Origin: Cokeromyces recurvatus
Taxonomy: Eukaryota > Mucoromycota > Mucoromycetes > Mucorales > Mucoraceae
DNA length: 64,000 nt
Direction: 5' to 3'
NCBI RefSeq assembly: GCF_025118155.1
Contig: NW_026251391.1
Location: forward strand, 809,501-873,500
A model generated the notes under the pieces. It saw nothing but the letters and a program-made list of their open reading frames with translations, searched no databases and was not told the DNA's origin. The translations under genes were made by a program, and so were the position numbers. This document shows, piece by piece, positions 60,397 to 64,000 of this stretch (the stretch's first letter is position 1; each line of letters opens with the position of its first letter).

Positions 60397-62476
60397 TCAT
60401 GCTATACCTGGAAACATGCCGATTTGATCACGGAGGCGTCCTTTCCACCAATCTTGCGATTGTTCAGTTTTCTCAATAATCTCAATGATATCCCCCATAC
60501 GGAAAGAGAGGTCCCCATCTTGAGGTGCATTCAAGTCATAAAGTGCCTCCACATACTCTTTCTTGTTGTTCATACCAGCTGGTGTACGTTTACTAGGTGG
60601 AGGTGGAGGTGGTGGAGCACGCTTCTTTTTAACTAGACTTGATCTATCTTCCTTTTGTTGATCCAAAAAGGGAGATACAGAAGGATTAGGTGTACTTTGA
60701 CGAAGACGCTGGTAAGTAGAACCAAGCTCTTCATTTGTGACAGGGGGTGTGACAGGTGCTGAAGGTGTACTGATAGTCGATATAGATCCAGAGGAGATGG
60801 TTTTCTTTAATTCATATCCAGGACTAGGTCTATTATTATCAGATAGGGTCTTTTTAAGGCTTTGTTGTTGATTGATTGTATATGTCCGAGGAAGGGTAGT
60901 AGAGCTGAGTTCTTGTCTTGGAGGACGAGCAGGTAATTGAGCCACTTTATGACTACTAGAGACATAGTTACTATTTCTCTGAGTTAAAAAGGAAGGACGA
61001 GGTGATAAAGGGGGAGGTTGTTTCGTTACAGGACTTGAAAGTGATCTATCTCTTCTTATAGTAGAATAAGAAGAAGATAGACGTCTGTCAATGGCATCAG
61101 ATGCAATGGAAGAATTTGAACGACTTCTATTTATAGGTGGTAAATTATTTTGAACTGATAAATAATTATCATCCTCTTCTCTTTGATAAGAAGTTCGACG
61201 AGAACCAATTGAATCTATATTATTATTATTCCACCAACATTCATAAGTCATAATTACTTTATTTGATTAAGTAGTAGTAGATTTTTTTTTTTTTACCTCT
61301 TCTACTCTCCCAAGGTTTTAACCCCTTTTTAAATAAATCTATCATGTCCAGCTCCTCAGTTACATTCCTTTCTTCTATTCTTTGCATATATCCCTCTTCA
61401 ATCGATAAATCCAAAGTAGGAAAGTTAGGACCATTATGTTGAATGACTTCATGAAGTCGACCATAAAGGCCACCCAGTATACGGCACTGAATATCATAAA
61501 AGACTTGTATGATAGGTTCAATAAAATCAAGTGTCATATCCAAGAAATAAGCAAGTTCTTCCTTTAGCATTGTATTGAAATAATCATATTCATGAGCTGC
61601 ATTATCATACTGAGTCTGTAATTTAAACATGTGTTTTTCTTCACTAGGTGTAGGTTCACTGATAGAAGAATATTTCAAATATGAAATACGATGTCGATCA
61701 AAATCGATTAATTTATGCTGTCGTTTTACAATCGTTTTATCTATAGTCCTTGTAATCATTTGATATTGATCGAGAGGTTGAATGACGCTTGCATCCAAAT
61801 CATCCTAATAAATATATAAAAAAAAAAAAAAAAAAGGGGAGAGGATATTTATATATATATTCAAAGATACAAAATGGTATTGTATTTTTACAAGTAAAGA
61901 CATATTTTCTTGTCTACAGTAAGTCATTGCAGTCGCATAATCTTCGAGGGCTTGTTTCATTTTAGGAGACATGCTATTATAGTCAAAATCACTCTCTGAC
62001 TGGAGTCCACATACTTCAGCTAAAAGGGTTGCATTTTGTGATTGACAGTTCAACATGCCTAACATGAAATAAATAAATAAAAAATAGATAAAAACACACA
62101 TAGATATATAGAATTAGCAAGCATAGTGTAGCAACAACAAGAAAAAACCTAAATGAATTTACTTGCTAAATTATCTCGGTATGTCTTTACTTCTATACAA
62201 AGTTCATTGACAGAATGAACATATTCTTTATATTTTTTTTCGAGTACAAGATAATCTAAATCCTGAGTAACATCTACATTTTTTTTTTTAATAGTTGGGT
62301 CTTACAGCAATAATAACAAATTTATTATAATTATTATTATTACCGTCGCCACCGTTTCTAGTTTTTAATTGATGCGGAAGTCTTGATATTGTTTTTTTAA
62401 CGCCTTTCCTTTGTACAAAAAAAAAATAGTTATTGTATATCCATCTACATTGCCTTCAAACTGCTTACCAACTCAT
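60397..62476 (-). CDS. BAR-SH3 endocytic/actin adaptor (RVS167/HOB1-like)
   Basis: Six exons are read: 62476-62469 (8 nt), 62408-62344, 62273-62163, 62058-61892, 61804-61297 and 61256-60397. They total 573 codons with consistent phases. The start MSWKGVKKTISRLPHQLKT is the amphipathic H0-type helix of Hob/Rvs BAR proteins. The BAR domain (about residues 10-280) includes YLVLEKKYKEYVHSVNELC and TKRQHKLIDFDRHR-like segments. A long Ser/Pro-rich linker carries PxxP-type stretches and poly-Pro (RAPPPPPPPSKRTPAG). A C-terminal SH3 domain (EALYDLNAPQDGDLSFRMGD, WWKGRLRDQIGMFP) ends the protein. It shapes membranes at endocytic sites and links them to actin. The SH3 end is FPGIA rather than the usual FPxNYV; a further tiny exon is possible. 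Confidence 0.9.
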
Positions 62477-63550
62477 ATCGTATAAAACAAACAAATAATC
62501 GAAAAAGAAAACAAAAAAAAAAAGAGAAAAAAAGTAAGCACAAAAGTGAAAAAAAAGAAAAAAAAAAGGTCAATAAAAAATAAAATAGAATAAAGACAGA
62601 AAAGGAAGGTCTTGCTGGGGTTTTATTATTTTTAGAGAAGAGAAGAAAAAAAAAAAAGGAAAAAAAGACAGATAAAAAGCTTAAACGTTTATATATTATT
62701 TTAGCGCTAAATGCAATAAAAGTGGTAAACGCGTTTGTTTATTTTAAAGACAAATTATTATATTTTGATTATACTTAATTTAGTAATTTTAGAGAACAAG
62801 TATAATAACAAATCATGAATACAACAACAAAAGTTAAACTAAAAAATGGCTCTAATCAAGCCAATTCATTTAAACAAGTCTCGCGTATTATTCCAATAGT
62901 AGAGAATAGAGCAGTAGTTGCTGTACTAATAAATTATGAAATATTCCATTTTATATTCTAACTGTATTAGAAAAGAAAGAAAGAAAGAAAGAAAAAAGGA
63001 GGAGTTTTATATATTTGTTCTAATTAATTAATCAATCACAGCAGTTTAACTAATAAGAAACAAAAAGCGTTCATTTTTCTTCGTTGTAATTCATGATAGT
63101 GGCTTAAGTATCATGATTACACTACTCTTAAATCTTATTTTGTCCGTCCATTTGTAAAGTATGATTTGAAGCCTTTAGCTAATAAAATACAAGAAATCTT
63201 TATATTTTGCTTTTATATTAAAAGTGATATAAAACAAGTTTTAATGAAAACGAAATATGAAAATCAGATTTAATATTTAAAATCCTCGGTGTGTTTATTT
63301 TATTTTCGTCAGTTACCATCAGAAGTACCTGTAAAATTTTAATCATCATTTTTTTTTTCATATCATTTTCAATATTTGTGACTAAAACAAAGCAACTATT
63401 TCCTTTAATTTATTTTATTTTTTTCAACATTGAATCAATTGACTTTTTTTTTTATCTTTCATGTAATTTATCGACCTTTTTTTAAAAAAAAAAAAAGAAT
63501 AAAATATACAAGAGAAATAAAAAAAAAGACAGGAAAGATACTTGAATGAT

Positions 63551-63582
<32 letters not shown>

Positions 63583-63861
63583 TAGATTGTATTGTCACAA
63601 AGTATTAAAACTTATGAAAAAAAAAAAAGAAAACTAAAAATTAGATTTTTTTTTAGATCTTTTTTCGGTCTAGAAGAGTCACATCAACAGATATCTGACT
63701 TTGAATAAATAGTTTCAAAAAAAAAAAAGCCACCCTAAAATTTAAATATAAAAAGGCTATCAAATTTGTAAAATTTTTAAAAGAGGGGGGGTATATTATT
63801 CCTCCCCCACATATAAATTTTTTTTTTTAATAATAATAAAACCCTAATTTTATTTTAAAAA
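62477..63861. promoter_or_regulatory. Divergent promoter region of the BAR-SH3 and IMP dehydrogenase genes
   Basis: No gene is supported. It is AT-rich with poly(A) at 63551-63574. Close to the IMP dehydrogenase start there is a TATATAAA-like element at about 63808 and an AACCCTAA box at 63840-63847, 15 bases from the ATG. Confidence 0.5.
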
Positions 63862-64000
63862 ATGTCTTCTACTTATCTTGATGCTTCTACTGCAAATGCT
63901 GTATTAAAAGAATATGGCCGTCGTGATGGTTTATCTATTGAAGCTTTAATGGATGAACAGTTAAGTGGTGGCTTAACATATAATGATTTCTTAATTTTAC
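63862..64000 (+). CDS. IMP dehydrogenase, 5' end (runs off the right edge)
   Basis: The ATG at 63862 opens a frame to the window edge: MSSTYLDASTANAVLKEYG, then RRDGLSIEALMDEQ and GGLTYNDFLIL, the highly conserved start of the IMPDH barrel (GLTYDDFLLLPG in relatives). IMPDH makes XMP from IMP, the rate-limiting step of guanine nucleotide synthesis. Only 46 codons are visible. An intron may follow. Confidence 0.9.
   Translation, partial: MSSTYLDASTANAVLKEYGRRDGLSIEALMDEQLSGGLTYNDFLIL

Overview
This is a eukaryotic nuclear window, very AT-rich. It has short introns (typically 50-150 nt, GTATGT/GTAAGT donors), long A/T homopolymers and dense microsatellites. Protein resemblances (secreted chitin deacetylase, GT15 and GT71 Golgi mannosyltransferases, PHO81-type SPX-ankyrin protein, DRS1, UBP2, CTK1, a DUF8032-type protein) point to an early-diverging fungus, most likely Mucorales (Mucoromycota). 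Species is not determinable here. All exon boundaries were read by eye from splice signals and frame continuity; no search was run.

Layout. 1-380: decayed Fanzor/TnpB-like end. 1483-2999 (-): DUF8032-type protein. 5254-11520: a mobile-element graveyard, with two direct copies of a Tc1/mariner 3' end, a broken Mucorales-type gene of unknown function between them, a broken mariner transposase, a broken Fanzor nuclease gene in the same orientation, and a LINE 3' end. 13522-14965 (+): chitin deacetylase. 16060-18400 (+): degenerate LINE. From 18626 on, dense housekeeping genes: ATP synthase subunit g, DRS1 helicase, Rab2-like GTPase, Sos7-like kinetochore protein, ribosomal protein uL14, a protein with an eIF4E-binding motif, PHO81-like phosphate regulator, several small unknowns, an NTF2/SnoaL-like protein, UBAC2/Dsc2-like rhomboid pseudoprotease, two mannosyltransferases, a TFIIB/BRF2-like factor, KIN17, an unknown protein, mitochondrial aconitase, CTK1/CDK12 kinase, UBP2 deubiquitinase, a WW protein, CSN7, a BAR-SH3 protein, and the 5' end of IMP dehydrogenase at the right edge.

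How the genes relate. There are no operons. The clearest local logic is the tail-to-tail pair of Golgi mannosyltransferases (GT15 and GT71, 27 nt between stop codons). Several other convergent pairs are also tightly packed (21 nt at 35310/35332), so overlapping 3' transcripts are expected. The 5-11.5 kb block is the accessory region. Its most interesting content is a Fanzor (eukaryotic RNA-guided nuclease family) relic next to a mariner transposase in the same orientation, plus direct mariner-end repeats bracketing an unknown Mucorales gene family member. Every element there is broken, so it is a fossil rather than an active system.
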